A stretch of DNA of 32,745 nucleotides from positions 1-32,745 of the forward strand of contig JASJQH010000080.1 in assembly GCA_040143965.1 (NCBI GenBank), given 5' to 3'. The notes beneath the pieces are model-generated. The model searched no databases and was not told where the DNA came from. It was given only the letters and a program-made list of their open reading frames with translations. Of this stretch, positions 1 to 15,696 are shown piece by piece (position 1 is the first letter of the stretch; each line of letters begins with the position of its first letter). Source of the stretch: Basidiobolus ranarum. Taxonomy: Eukaryota > Basidiobolomycota > Basidiobolomycetes > Basidiobolales. A program made the position numbers and the translations under genes.

Positions 1-1
1 G

Positions 2-199
2 CTTATAAAACCAGCTTCAATCGCCTCTCCTATTCCTTCATCGGAAAGGTCACATGAATCCTCAAGCAGTTCACATACTCCAACTTCACAACCCAAGTCT
101 ATAAAACCCAGTCATGAATCGAATGACGGTTCTTACTTACGTCCTGGATACCTCCTTAGTGGCATGATCGCTATGATTGTCTATACTTTATCAGTATAG
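2..199 (+). CDS. C-terminal fragment of a Ser-rich, probably GPI-anchored surface protein (5' end outside window)
   Basis: An open frame enters from the left edge in frame 2 and ends at TAG 197-199, giving the last 65 residues of a protein. The fragment is rich in Ser, Pro, Thr and Lys (motifs such as SSSSSHTPTSQP) and ends in a hydrophobic tail of about 20 residues (YLLSGMIAMIVYTLSV) with nothing polar after it. A small-residue patch (SNDGS) lies before the tail. That layout is typical of a GPI-attachment signal, or of a single C-terminal membrane anchor, on a fungal cell-surface protein. The catalytic or binding part lies outside the window, so the family cannot be named. No start codon is visible. 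Confidence 0.62.
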   Translation, partial: LIKPASIASPIPSSERSHESSSSSHTPTSQPKSIKPSHESNDGSYLRPGYLLSGMIAMIVYTLSV

Positions 200-247
200 A
201 TACTATTCATGATTTAATATAGTTTATGATTTTAGTGAAATAAATAA

Positions 248-740
248 AAAATCTTGCATATCCCTACATACTCTTATCTCAAAGCAAGAGAAAGCGAAAG
301 AAGGACAGGCTAGTATATATGATCTCACCAGAACAAGACGCTCATCCCATAAACGGTTATCGACTTGGCAGAATGGATCAATGCGAATAATTTTTAGAAA
401 GGAAATCAAGGCAGTATTAATATAAAACACTCATATGTGGGATAGATCTTAATATTTTCCATGAATCAAAATCCTGCTTTTCCTGCTTCTTGGTACCGCA
501 TCAATCCAAAGAAAAAGAATTGCATCATTGTAAAAATCAATCCATATCCCACATACAGATATGCTATATTAATATCGCTTTCCCATCCTTTCTGAAAATT
601 ATTCGCATTGATCCATTCTGCCAAGTCGATAACCGTTTATGGGATGAGCGTCTTGTTCTGGTGAGATCATATATACTAGCTTGTCCTTCTTTCGCTTTCT
701 CCTTCTATGAGATAAGAGTATGAGGGATACGCAATATTTC
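248..740. repeat. Long imperfect inverted repeat (hairpin or foldback/MITE-like element)
   Basis: The segment 248-446 recurs as its reverse complement at 541-740, with about 94 nt between. The arms are near-identical over their central 120 nt (for example the stretch from 'gaaagcgaaagaaggaca' to 'atggatcaatgcgaataa') and diverge toward both ends. Short translations in each arm are mirror images of the same DNA and are not genes. The structure fits a MITE/foldback transposable element or a tail-to-tail duplication. I see no clear target-site duplication. Confidence 0.8.
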
Positions 741-748
741 CTTTCTAT

Positions 749-1611
749 TACCTCAAATAATATTTCAAAATAACATTCCATGACAATATATGGTGTCTGG
801 ATATAATAATTAATAAGCATCATTGTATTCGGGAAAACTATGGTGTTAAATGTAACTAAAATAACACTTCAAACTAATAATCAATCAAAACCTTCGAACA
901 CAGTCTCTGAAGTGTCATAGATCTAACACAATGATTTTTCCGAATTCAATGGTCAATTTTGGTTATTAATTGTGGATGTACCTGAATCCCAGAAAGAATT
1001 AAGGGTTTTTCCATGAATCTCCTTTTCCAACAATCTCTAACAAAGAGACGGATATCCCGAGAATAGCTATTTAGGTCCCACCCCAGTATCTCCCATTGCC
1101 TATTACATATAGCGTCGTGATATTTGGTCATTCTTCATCTTAACTATGCACATATATATATACGCTGTATTATATTCCAATGCTTATCTGGTGACCGTCG
1201 GTTAGGCGGGGTAGAGACGAACTTCATTCCTCTTAAAATTCTTTTGGTACTTGACGACATCTACTTAGGGTAATAAGTGCCTGAATTCACTTGAAGGGTC
1301 ATTTATATTAGGTAGTGCGGATATAATAAAAACCGTGACTACCTAAAAAGGGTTTTATAGCTGTGTGCATTCTTCTGTTGACATAAGCCACAGGCGGATC
1401 AGTCACTGAAAACTCGATCAACTTGGTACTAACTAACCAATGTCAGTCACACCTTAGTCGTCGTCATTGATGGTGGCCACCCATTGCCAGTAAACTAAGT
1501 CTATGTCTTAAGTGAAGGGGTGTTTTTCCCCAACAAAAATTTCATAGAAATAGGCAAGCTTCCTGGTCCAAATCTTCATCTTGTCCTTCTCTGCTAACAC
1601 TGCATCTGACC
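749..1611. other. Intergenic, upstream of malate dehydrogenase
   Basis: I find no supportable gene. There is a short TA-dinucleotide run near 1150, and a small GGGG/CCCC stem-loop (about 1516-1538) and a pyrimidine-rich stretch just before the MDH start. No clear TATA box is placed for MDH. Confidence 0.5.
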
Positions 1612-2728
1612 ATGTTCGCTTCCCGTCAACTTACCTTTAGTGCTCGTCGTGCCTTCTCTACCTCCATTACTGCTGTTTGTATTCCAAGTCTATTGATATC
1701 TATCTCATTGTTCATACACACTCATCATTCTCTTTGATCTTTAGAACGCCACCAAGGTTGCTGTACTTGGTGCCGCTGGTGGTATTGGCCAGCCTCTCTC
1801 CCTTCTTTTAAAGCAGTCCACTCTCATTGATCATCTAAGCCTTTATGATATTGTTAATGGTCTAGGTGTTGCTGCCGATTTAAGCCATATCAACACTCCA
1901 TCCAAAGTTACTGGACATGTTCCCGAAAACGATGGTTTAAAAGAGGCTCTTACCGATGCCAATATCGTTGTCATCCCTGCTGGTGTTCCTCGTAAGCCTG
2001 GTATGACCAGAGATGACTTATTCGGAACCAATGCAAGTATTGTGCGTGATTTAGCCAGCGCTGCAGCTCAACACTGTCCCAAAGCCCATATCTTAGTTAT
2101 CTCCAATCCGGTCAATTCTACCCTTCCAATTGTTTCCGAAGTATTTAAGAAAGCAGGTGTTTATAATCCTCGTAGAATTTTTGGTGTTTCTACACTTGAT
2201 GTAGTTCGTGCATCACGATTTGTTTCAGAGATTCGAAAAGATTTTGATCCCTCTACCCCTATCTCGGTTATTGGCGGTCACTCTGGTACCACGATTATTC
2301 CAGTCCTTTCTAAGGTTCAAACTTCTCAAAAATTCACCCAAAAAGAGGTGGAATATTTGACCCATCGTATTCAATTTGGTGGTGATGAGGTTGTTAAAGC
2401 TAAAGCAGGTACTGGTTCTGCCACTTTAAGTATGGCATTTGCTGGTGCTCGATTCGCACTGAATCTTTTAGAAGCGGTTTCTGGTAAAAGTGGTATTGTT
2501 ACACCCACGTTTGTTTCCCTAGAGGCAGATCCAGAAGGAGGTAAAATCATCAACCAAGAATATGATAATTGTGGATATTTTGCTGCCAATGTAGAACTGG
2601 GTCCAGAAGGAGTCCAAAAGATTCATCCAGTTGGAGAAATCTCGGAATTTGAACAGAAACTTCTTAATGAAGCAATTCCTCAGCTTAAGACTAATATTCA
2701 AAAAGGAATTCAATTCGTTAATGTGTAA
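1612..2728 (+). CDS. MDH1: Malate dehydrogenase, mitochondrial, NAD-dependent
   Basis: Catalyses NAD-linked interconversion of malate and oxaloacetate in the TCA cycle. Exons are 1612-1674 and 1745-2728 (348 aa); the 70-nt intron runs from GTTTGT to TTTAG. The first 21 residues ([21 protein letters not shown]) are rich in Arg, Ser and Ala and lack acid residues, as expected of a mitochondrial presequence; the intron falls just after it. Visible family features are the dinucleotide motif GAAGGIG (residues 30-36), the Arg of [11 protein letters not shown], the LDVVRASRF block (Asp173, Arg176) and [10 protein letters not shown] with catalytic His200. The conserved [11 protein letters not shown] block follows. 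There is no C-terminal peroxisomal signal, which supports the mitochondrial paralogue. Overlapping AATAAA signals lie at 2848-2857. Confidence 0.97.
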
Positions 2729-2847
2729 ATATTTACCATATCTCATTCAACCATACACACCCCCTTGTTCTATCTGTCCACAGTAAATATATCATTGATT
2801 TCAATTTTCTGCATATCTATCACTGGTATTGAAAATTTTGACAATAC

Positions 2848-2857
2848 AATAAATAAA
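2848..2857 (+). terminator. Probable polyadenylation signal of the MDH gene
   Basis: Two overlapping AATAAA hexamers about 120 nt after the MDH stop codon. Position and sequence fit a cleavage/polyadenylation signal; no transcript evidence is available. Confidence 0.4.
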
Positions 2858-3411
2858 CATCTCCCCACCCTTCTAAAATACATACATAATTGATAAATGG
2901 ATTTGTAGTGGTATAGGTTTATAACTATGCACATATCCACTGCCGAAACCAACTCATTCTAATGGATTCAATAATGCATGAATCGTAGCATACAACACCA
3001 GGAAGGGGTTTGTTTAAAGGTACTTTAATTACTGTTTGAAGGTTTCAGCGTTGAAAGGTTATCAGAAGATAACAGCCAACAACCCATGTATATAGAATAG
3101 AAATATCACATCGCATCCAATGAAAATTGTATTACAAATAAATGAAATATGAAAAAAGGAAGAAGTAGTAGTGTCGGTAAGGATGAGGTTAAGGGAGATG
3201 ACTGAGTTGCTTCAATGGGTTGTAAAGGGGATAATAATCCTTTTACAGGGATACATTTTTTTCCCTCCTTTTTCAAAGCACAAATATCATGAAAATGGTG
3301 TCAGGAGGTGAAGTAGTAGTAGTATGTGGGGATATGTGGTTCATGGTAGGAATCCAATGGATGCAGTGGGAAGAATTATATAGCGAACCCAAGATTCAAC
3401 AAACTAATATA

Positions 3412-5225
<1,814 letters not shown>

Positions 5226-5632
5226 AACTATGATAGTAAAAGTGTAGTAGGTTGAGGGTAGCGGAAGAGGAGATAAAGAGCAAACGAGGAATTCAAGCAG
5301 GTGTATAATGAAGTTGAGCAAGTGATTATCAAACAGTAATTAGTTTTAACCCGGGTTAAAAAAACACCACAAAATTTTAATCGCGACAGTGCGTATTGAA
5401 TGAGATATATCAGCATATAAATACAGAAAGCTTAGTTAAGAAAATCATTCCTCTATATTTTGACGACAAGGATCTTGACGTAGCACTAGTGATTGGATAT
5501 AACCACAGAAATTATGACGTAGTATATTGAAACTCAGAATCGCGATTCCGTCTCCTCCGCTATATTTCATTTAGGAAATGTAAAAAAGAAATTGGAATGA
5601 ATGCGGGCATGTAGTTCAGTAAGTGGTTCAGT

Positions 5633-5643
5633 CCTAACCCTAA
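5633..5643 (-). repeat. Short telomere-like motif (CCTAACCCTAA)
   Basis: Nearly two TTAGGG units on the minus strand, about 410 bp upstream of the HOG1 start. It could be a Tbf1/Myb-type factor site or chance. Confidence 0.35.
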
Positions 5644-5898
5644 GTTACATCAATGATTTAATCATCTTCCACTTTCGACAACGTACACCAATCATGAGCC
5701 TTAGCAAGACTCACTTGCTGTCGAGCTATAGGACCAATATTGGAATATTTGTGTAGCTCAGATGTCCCAATCAAATTCTATATTTCGTTGATTGAGAAAC
5801 CATCTCTTATCGATTCCACCGATATATATGAAGAGACCCAGTAGCTTTGCCGGAGGATAGAGCTATGGCTGTAGTTATGGCCTAACTGTAGCATTAAT

Positions 5899-5922
5899 GT
5901 TTAGGGTTGTGGCTAGGGTTAG
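5899..5922 (+). repeat. Pair of telomere-like motifs
   Basis: Reads TTTAGGGTT, four bases, then CTAGGGTTAG: two TTAGGG-like units in one orientation. A further TTAGGGTTAG lies at 6251-6260. Confidence 0.35.
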
Positions 5923-7604
5923 TCTCAGGTGTAATACAGGGGAGGCGCTGCGAAGAGCCTCTTATGTCAAAAACCAATAGTGCCAACAATGACTGATATC
6001 TCCAATAATATATTGTGAAGCGGCTCTTATTATAGGTTCATTCCAATGCTAGTCGAGGAGTACAAAGGTTGTTGAGCTTCTTCCACTTATGGAATGTATT
6101 GGGTGATTATGATCTCATATTGAGTGGAAGCGCTTAGGACCCCTTTATATCCCAATACACCCATTTGTAAACCAATGCCTAAATGCTCTTTTGCCGCTAT
6201 TTGGTGGAATAAATGACTTTTGACGATCCTTCGGTCATCGGAAAGTCGGCTTAGGGTTAGTCGGCTTTTCACCTTCCTAAATGCCATTTGGTAGAAGAGC
6301 TCCACCATGCTTTAACCACGAAGACAATATGACCAACGCTAAACAGTAGATAATCTTCTTAAAGGTGCACAGTCAGTTATTCTCATTTCCGCTATAGCCT
6401 GTACTATTTACACTTACGTCAAACCTATGTCAGATCGTTTCTATTCTTGGTTAATACTCGCCAACACAGTCAAAATCCCATCTCCTTATCCCTAATACAG
6501 AGTGCTGACCAATCATCCCATTATTCCACGGAGAAAGCGAGAGGATGGGGGTTACGAAGAGTGTCATGATCAATATTAGGAAGTAGTTAATCATACTCTT
6601 AATGAAAATTGGTCGCAATTTCCCAACTCAAGAATGCCGAAGTCATCGAGCGTCGAAGGGTGGAAAATAAATTCATAAGCAAATATATAACCAAATCACA
6701 CCTGATTCCCCGATTCCACGTGACTTTACTACATTTTCTGTACTAAACCTATTCTGGTATGTTGTCCAATTTTAGTAACTATTCTTAAGTGTTTCTTCCG
6801 GTTTGAATCCAGTAAAAGTATTTAGAGATACAGACCTTCTAAGGTCAAGATGGTAAAGGGGGTGGAAGAGGGATAGTTTCAGTTGAACTAGGGTACGAAG
6901 GCGGGGGCTTTGTATACATCCATCAATGCATCCACGCATACATTCATACATGAAAAGCACAAGAATTGTGTTAATGTAATCTTGGCTCAGCAATATATAG
7001 AAATTGAAAGCAACAGTTGATATCATAAATGGTCAAGATATAATAGAATTCATGCTTAAGGTTTTCACTTTCTGTATGCTCGGATTAATCAAAGCAGACT
7101 TAACCTATTTCCTTTGCATACCTCGTTGTCACCTTTTTTCTAGTGTTTCCACGAGCCCTTGCTTCCTTTGTTTCTATCTACTTTTCTATCGATATATGAG
7201 AAGTACTGTTATTTTTGTTGAGCCTGTTCTTCACTGAAAAATACACTCTTCATTTTGCTCTCTACTTTTTTATTCCATTCGATTTTTTGCTTCTCAAACC
7301 TTACTTTACAAACCGCAGTGTTTTTTCTAACCTTAAGTACGTGGCAATAGGATCTTCTTACCATTCTCGTTACCATCACCTGCTAGTAATTTACCGATAC
7401 TCTCTGTTGATCCGACATACCTCTTACGGTTGGAGGTTGGGGCTTTAATCGATTGAATATAGTTTAGATGCAAAGATATTAAACCTTCGACTACCTTCTA
7501 CCTAATTTACCTGATTATAATATCCCACAACCTTATTCCCTTTTACTTGTATACCTTAATCTTGATTTTATCCGGTCCTGAATTTACCTGATAGACTTTA
7601 AGCT

Positions 7605-10550
<2,946 letters not shown>

Positions 10551-11112
10551 GTTTCTTATTTCTTTCTCTGGCTACTCTTGTCCTTTGTCCAGGATTTGTA
10601 GCTCGCGCTCCTTCTAGTATTTGTGCGCTTTACAAACTTCCTTTTTTTACTACAGAAAATGATCAACCCTCCACCAAAACGTCAGAACTTTTTCTTTACT
10701 TCTACCCAGTCATTAATACTTAGACCCTATACCATTAATTATAGACGATGGCTTAGCTGCTAGTATATCTGCTAGTTACAGAATACCACTTTTTTACCAT
10801 CTAATATTCTACACATAGAGTTGTTCTCTTACCATAGTACACATCGGGAGTTATTTATCTAATGGGTCCTCCTCCCCTATCATAAACAAAAGTTTATTAT
10901 TTTCATGATATCGATTTATTTTGATGGAGTGAATGCAGTTTATTTAAAAATATGACAAATACCTAATCAACTTCGATATATTGGATATATCTGGTAGAGA
11001 TATTGATGAACAAAATTAAACGCCAATAAAGTTTGATTCTATGTAACTACCGAGCTTTTCTCGAATCCTTTTCATACACTTCCTTGACATAGTTGAGTAA
11101 GAAAGTAAGCTC
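10551..11112. other. Intergenic, RhoGAP 3' end to NAD synthetase
   Basis: AT-rich, no ORF of note. An AATAAA near 11026 may serve the upstream gene. The rest is UTR and promoter sequence of NAD synthetase, with no distinct motif. Confidence 0.45.
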
Positions 11113-14100
11113 ATGGGTCATTTAATTACCGTTGCCTCGTGCTCCCTTAACCAATGGGCGTTGGATTTTGATGGGAATGTGGAGAGGATTCTCGAAAGTA
11201 TCAAAGTGGCCAAGGAAAAAGGTGCTACTCTTCGTGTAGGCCCAGAATTAGAGATAACGTAAGTTTCTACCAGAGCCATGTTCCACTAGATCACAATTCT
11301 AACTGCATTGATATTTTTTCGAATGAAGAGGCTATGGCTGTCAGGATCACTTTTTGGAAGGTTGGAAATTAGTTAATTATGAATTGACTTTAAAGTGTTA
11401 CTAAAGTAGTATATTTATTTTCAGGCGACACTTATCTTCACTCCTGGGAGGCACTTTCTCAAATTCTTAACAACAAAGATACTTATGATATCTTGTTAGA
11501 CTTGGGCATGTAGGTTAATTGGATATTTTATTTACCATTGTACCCATATATTGAAAGATACCCTTTATATAACCTAGGCCCGTAGTTCATAAAACAGTCA
11601 AGTACAATTGTCGAATTCTGGCTCTCAATGGAAAGATTCTTCTCATACGCCCCAAAATGTTCATGGCGAATGACGGGAATTATCGAGAAATGAGATGGTT
11701 CACTGCTTGGACTAAAGCTCGAACAACTGAGACGTACTATCTTCCTAGAATTATTCGAGAAATCACCAGTCAGGTTATTCGTCCATAGCTTTAAATGCAG
11801 CTTTCAGCACCCAGTTTTAAAAGTTTCTATTTGCTTTTTAACAGACCACTGTTCCCTTTGGTGATGCAGTGATTTCCACCATTGATACATGTATTGGTGT
11901 TGAGATGTGTGAGGAATTATTCACACCTAACAGGTAAATGATTTGCTTGGGTTTTACTTGATTTTTGTTTTATTAACTTGAATTGGTTATTTTCTCGCAG
12001 CCCCCATATTCCCATGGGTTTGGATGGAATCGAAATCTTCACTAATAGCAGTGGTAGTCATCATGAACTTCGTAAGCTTCATCGTCGAGTAGACCTGATT
12101 AAAGAAGCGACCCTCAAAGTTAGCACACATTTTTGTTCCCTAATGATAAATAGATTATCACTAACGTTTAATTCAGAGTGGAGGTGTTTATTTGTATGCC
12201 AATCAACAAGGCTGCGATGGTGATAGACTATACTATGATGGTTGCTCTTTAGTCGCTGTGAATGGCCAAGTTCTCAGCCAAGGAACTCAGTTCTCTTTGA
12301 ACGATATTGTAAGCAACGAATACATTGACCATGTAACAAAGTTCAATATTAATTCCTATACCTAGGAAGTGGTTACCGCTACAATTGATATTGAGGAAGT
12401 CCGGTCATTCCGCGGGTCTAACATTAGTCGCGGTGTTCAAGCTGCTAACTCATCTCCATACCCACGCATTGAGGTAGATTTCGCCCTTTCCACCTCCTAC
12501 CTACAACGTCAACTTTCGGTGAGACCTACACGTCCTGTAAAAGTTCGTTACCATACTCCCGAAGAAGAGATCAGGTACGACAATAGATTATTCTATGATA
12601 AAACAGACTGAACTGATTGTTTGACTTTTTTACTCTAGCCTGGGTCCTGCTTGCTGGCTTTGGGATTATTTGCGTAGATCTGGGACTAACGGCTACTTTT
12701 TACCTTTGAGTGGTGGTATTGATAGTTGTGCTACCGCCACTCTAGTGACTTCTATGTGTCGATTGGTAGCTGAAGCTGCCCAAAACGGCAGTAATTAACC
12801 GTTAAATAGGCTTTTAAATATTTAGTTTAACTATTACTTAAATGCTTCTCATAGATATCCAGGTTATCAAAGATGCCCGTAGAATTGCCGGAGTAGAAGA
12901 TGCTGATTATTTACCCACTGATCCGAAGGAGTTCGCGGGGTACTTCTTTTTTATACTCTTGATGTTAGATGGTAGTACTGACATTTTCACACTTAAGACG
13001 TATATTCCATACGTGCTACATGGGAACCTCAAATTCCGGAGCAGAAACAAGATATCGTGCAAAAACTTTGGCAGAAGAGATTGGAAGGTACATTGTCTGG
13101 TATACAAAGCATCGCTCACTGTTACTAATACATATCTGCATAAAGTTACCATACCGACCTTAACATGGATGCTGTTGTTCAAGCCGTCATCACTTTATTT
13201 ATGTTGATCACTGGAAAAACTCCCAGTTACACTGTTCATGGTGGTACGAATACTGAGAATTTGGCTCTTCAAAATATTCAAGTGAGGGATTAGCCGCGTT
13301 CATATTGTGAACTAAACTGAAGCTAACCAACTTTATTCTTAGGCTCGTTTAAGAATGGTTCTTGCTTATTTGTTTGCTCAATTACTGTTATGGGTTCGCG
13401 GTAGAAGTGGAGGATTATTGGTTCTTGGAAGTGCGAATGTCGATGAAAGGTAGGACTTGTGGTACGCCTTAGCCCTTAAATCTCCATATTTCTAAATGGA
13501 TTTGTTAGTCTGCGAGGTTACATGACCAAATATGATTGTTCAAGTGCCGACATCAACCCCATCGGTGCCATAAGCAAAACAGATTTACGCCGGTTTATCG
13601 CTTATGCTAGAGACAATTTCCACATCGATATTCTGGATAGGTAAACCCTGTTTCAAATATTTCTTATTAAGATCGAGTGTCTAATCTTCTTGTTCTTTAA
13701 CAGCTTCCTTCATGCGACCCCTACAGCAGAACTTGTTCCTTTTAGCGATGATTATGTCCAATCAGACGAAGTAAATCTTTACAATATATTCGAACTTGTC
13801 TTAATATTTACTAAGCCGATTTAAACAGGTTGAGATGGGTATGACTTATGATGAACTCTCTGTATTTGGACGCTTACGAAAAGTCTCCAAGTGTGGACCC
13901 TTCTCTATGTTTATGAATCTCGCTCATGAATGGGGAGAGACTCTCAAACCATCAGAGGTACTCTTCCGATCCTATATATCTTCATGATTACTATCTAACA
14001 TCAATTGCCCTCTAGGTTGCAGCCAAAGTCAAGAGATTCTTCTTCTATTATGCAATCAATCGACACAAGTTGACTACTTTGACTCCCTCTTACCATGCAG

Positions 14101-14264
14101 AGTCGTACAGTCCCGATGATAACCGATTTGACCTTCGTCCATTCCTGTATAACGCCAAATGGTCCTGGCAATTCCGTAAGATCGATGAAGCTGTCAAAGT
14201 GTTAGAACAACCTCTGGATCAGCCGGTAGACGCTCTTGCCTTGGATACCACTGGCACAGTATGA
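11113..14264 (+). CDS. QNS1: Glutamine-dependent NAD+ synthetase
   Basis: Last step of NAD+ synthesis: amidates deamido-NAD using ATP and glutamine. Seventeen exons give 717 aa (yeast Qns1 is about 714): 11113-11258, 11329-11360, 11425-11509, 11578-11773, 11845-11933, 12001-12118, 12177-12308, 12366-12574, 12639-12790, 12855-12939, 12998-13087, 13146-13281, 13343-13449, 13509-13640, 13704-13770, 13829-13957, 14016-14264. The N-terminal nitrilase-type glutaminase shows the triad Glu45 (GPELEITGYGC), Lys114 (IRPKMFM) and Cys175 (EMCEELF). The synthetase half carries the PP-loop SGGIDS (360-365), [19 protein letters not shown] and the C-terminal [20 protein letters not shown] block. All introns are ordinary GT-AG; acceptors ending in AAG rather than CAG or TAG (exons 2, 11 and 12) were chosen by phase and homology. 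Confidence 0.97.
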
Positions 14265-15063
14265 GTTCCGATACAGTACAATCGAACTCCGATCAAATCA
14301 ATGTTACTATAAATATACTATAGCAATAACAATAAAATGACCTCATTCATAGGTAATTCATAGCTCGGTAAATATCTAATTTTAAGCATCGCGACCAATT
14401 GAGATGGAGCTAGTGTGGTTTTTTTTGTTTGTGAGAGAAAGTCTAATTCTGAATCTACGCCTAATGCTGCACTAATTATGGAAACATAACCCAGTGTTAC
14501 GTCATGAGATGCATGAAAGCCATAATTAAGGTTCCGAATCAGGCAGATATGAACTTTAGACGGGTATAGGCAACGGGTAAGGCAAGTGATGTTCATTACT
14601 TCGATGAAAAGCAATCTCCAAGAACCCAATCTATCAGATGATGTTTATGGCCTGCATCGGTTGAATTATAAAACCTTGGATGATAAGCATATGTAGACCC
14701 CGCTCTATCTTTGATTGATTTCAGGGTGACTTTATAGTCATGTAGGTGAAAAGTAAGCGAGTAACTCTGACATTATAAATTATTACACGACATCCACCTG
14801 TTATTATTCATTTATTGGAATATGATTCAATTTAACTCATTTTGTAACGAACCCAGCCAATTTGAACATTCAATTTAGATCAGTCGGTGAAAAGCAGACG
14901 CTTGTGAGATATGTGGCGCGTAGTAGGTGATTTTTTTAGAAGGTTGTACTACACCAACTGGATAGTAAAAGAGGGGTGATGATACCAATGATTTTCTATA
15001 AAATCCCACATCTGCCTGGAATTAATCCACATATCACCATAACTACCACCAAAGCTACTGACA
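14265..15063. other. Intergenic, NAD synthetase 3' end to small secreted peptide
   Basis: A 103-codon minus-strand frame (14318-14629) has no recognisable similarity, splice context or promoter and is treated as chance. AATAAA at about 14330 could be a polyadenylation signal for NAD synthetase. A TATA box near the right end belongs to the next gene. Confidence 0.45.
14997..15003 (+). promoter_or_regulatory. TATA box of the small secreted peptide gene
   Basis: TATAAAA, 61 bp upstream of the ATG at 15064. That spacing leaves room for a short 5' UTR. The same arrangement occurs at the two other secreted-protein genes with visible starts in this window. Confidence 0.55.
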
Positions 15064-15271
15064 ATGTTGATCTTCAGTGTTCGTTCAATCTCGCTAGTCA
15101 TTGCCTACTTGACCTGTGTATCCGCTCTAGCCATTCCTCATCGTGAAATGAGCAATGATTTCGTTCTCTGCGAACTAGTAAGTTTTCATTCCAATCGTCT
15201 CTGATTGATCCTACAAATCTGACCATTCTCTTTCTCGATAGAGCTGTCATGTTATCTCCACTAAGCGCTGA
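15064..15271 (+). CDS. Predicted small secreted peptide (47 aa)
   Basis: Not recognised as a known family. Exons 15064-15177 and 15242-15271 flank a 64-nt intron (GTAAGT...GATAG), in phase, giving 47 residues. Residues 1-22 form a signal peptide (hydrophobic SLVIAYLTCVSALA, likely cut after ALA). The mature part would be about 25 residues with Cys36 and Cys40, able to form one disulfide, and ends in Lys-Arg, a Kex2-like dibasic pair. Support comes from the TATA box at 14997, the consensus splice sites and the signal-peptide composition. The short length is the main doubt; it could be a truncated gene or a non-functional ORF. Confidence 0.5.
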
Positions 15272-15696
15272 TCAATTGTTATTGTAAATACGGATAACAG
15301 CTGCTCTCCATGGAAGATATAAATACTAGATGTATAGTCACATATCCGCACTGTTAAATTCATTTATCTTGTAAAAAAATCCCTCATAAATATCCATTCT
15401 TTCACAATATTACGTCTTTATGATTAGTCTGACAGAATTCAAGCATATACTGGGTGAAAAGAGATAGTAGTTACCAATGAATTTGAATAGACATGAATAA
15501 TTTACTTAAGTATCCAATACAAGTGCACATATTTCATGATGATAAGGGAACAAGAATCCTGTCAAATGAAGAGTACAAATAGTAACCATCTCAGGAATCT
15601 ACTTACAATGATCAACACTTGGTTTGATAAAGAAGGTTTCGTAAAGAGAATCATATACCAAGGGATAGAATTGAACTGTGAATTTTTAATGGAGAT
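15272..15696. other. Tail-to-tail intergenic region
   Basis: 3' flanks of the secreted peptide (+) and ORMDL (-). On the minus strand it holds consensus splice sites (donor at 15606, acceptor at 15559) that could give ORMDL a longer alternative C terminus or a spliced 3' UTR; see the ORMDL entry. Confidence 0.4.

Larger units (their letters stand above)
5226..7604. other. Long intergenic region between HOG1 and the RhoGAP gene
   Basis: No ORF here has family resemblance or plausible exon structure. The stretch 5630-6300 contains several TTAGGG-like motifs (listed separately) and weak partial inverted repeats around 6070-6310, perhaps a decayed mobile element. A CACGTG E-box lies near 6718 and a degenerate 'catccatcaatgcatc'-type simple repeat near 6918. 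The rest is AT-rich upstream sequence of the two flanking genes, which are transcribed divergently. Confidence 0.5.

Noticed and set aside
7004-7448. Two overlapping plus-strand frames upstream of the RhoGAP gene
   Set aside because: Phe/Leu/Tyr-rich composition of translated pyrimidine-rich noncoding DNA, with no family similarity.
14318-14629. 103-codon minus-strand frame
   Set aside because: No recognisable motif, promoter or splice context; length is within chance for AT-rich DNA.
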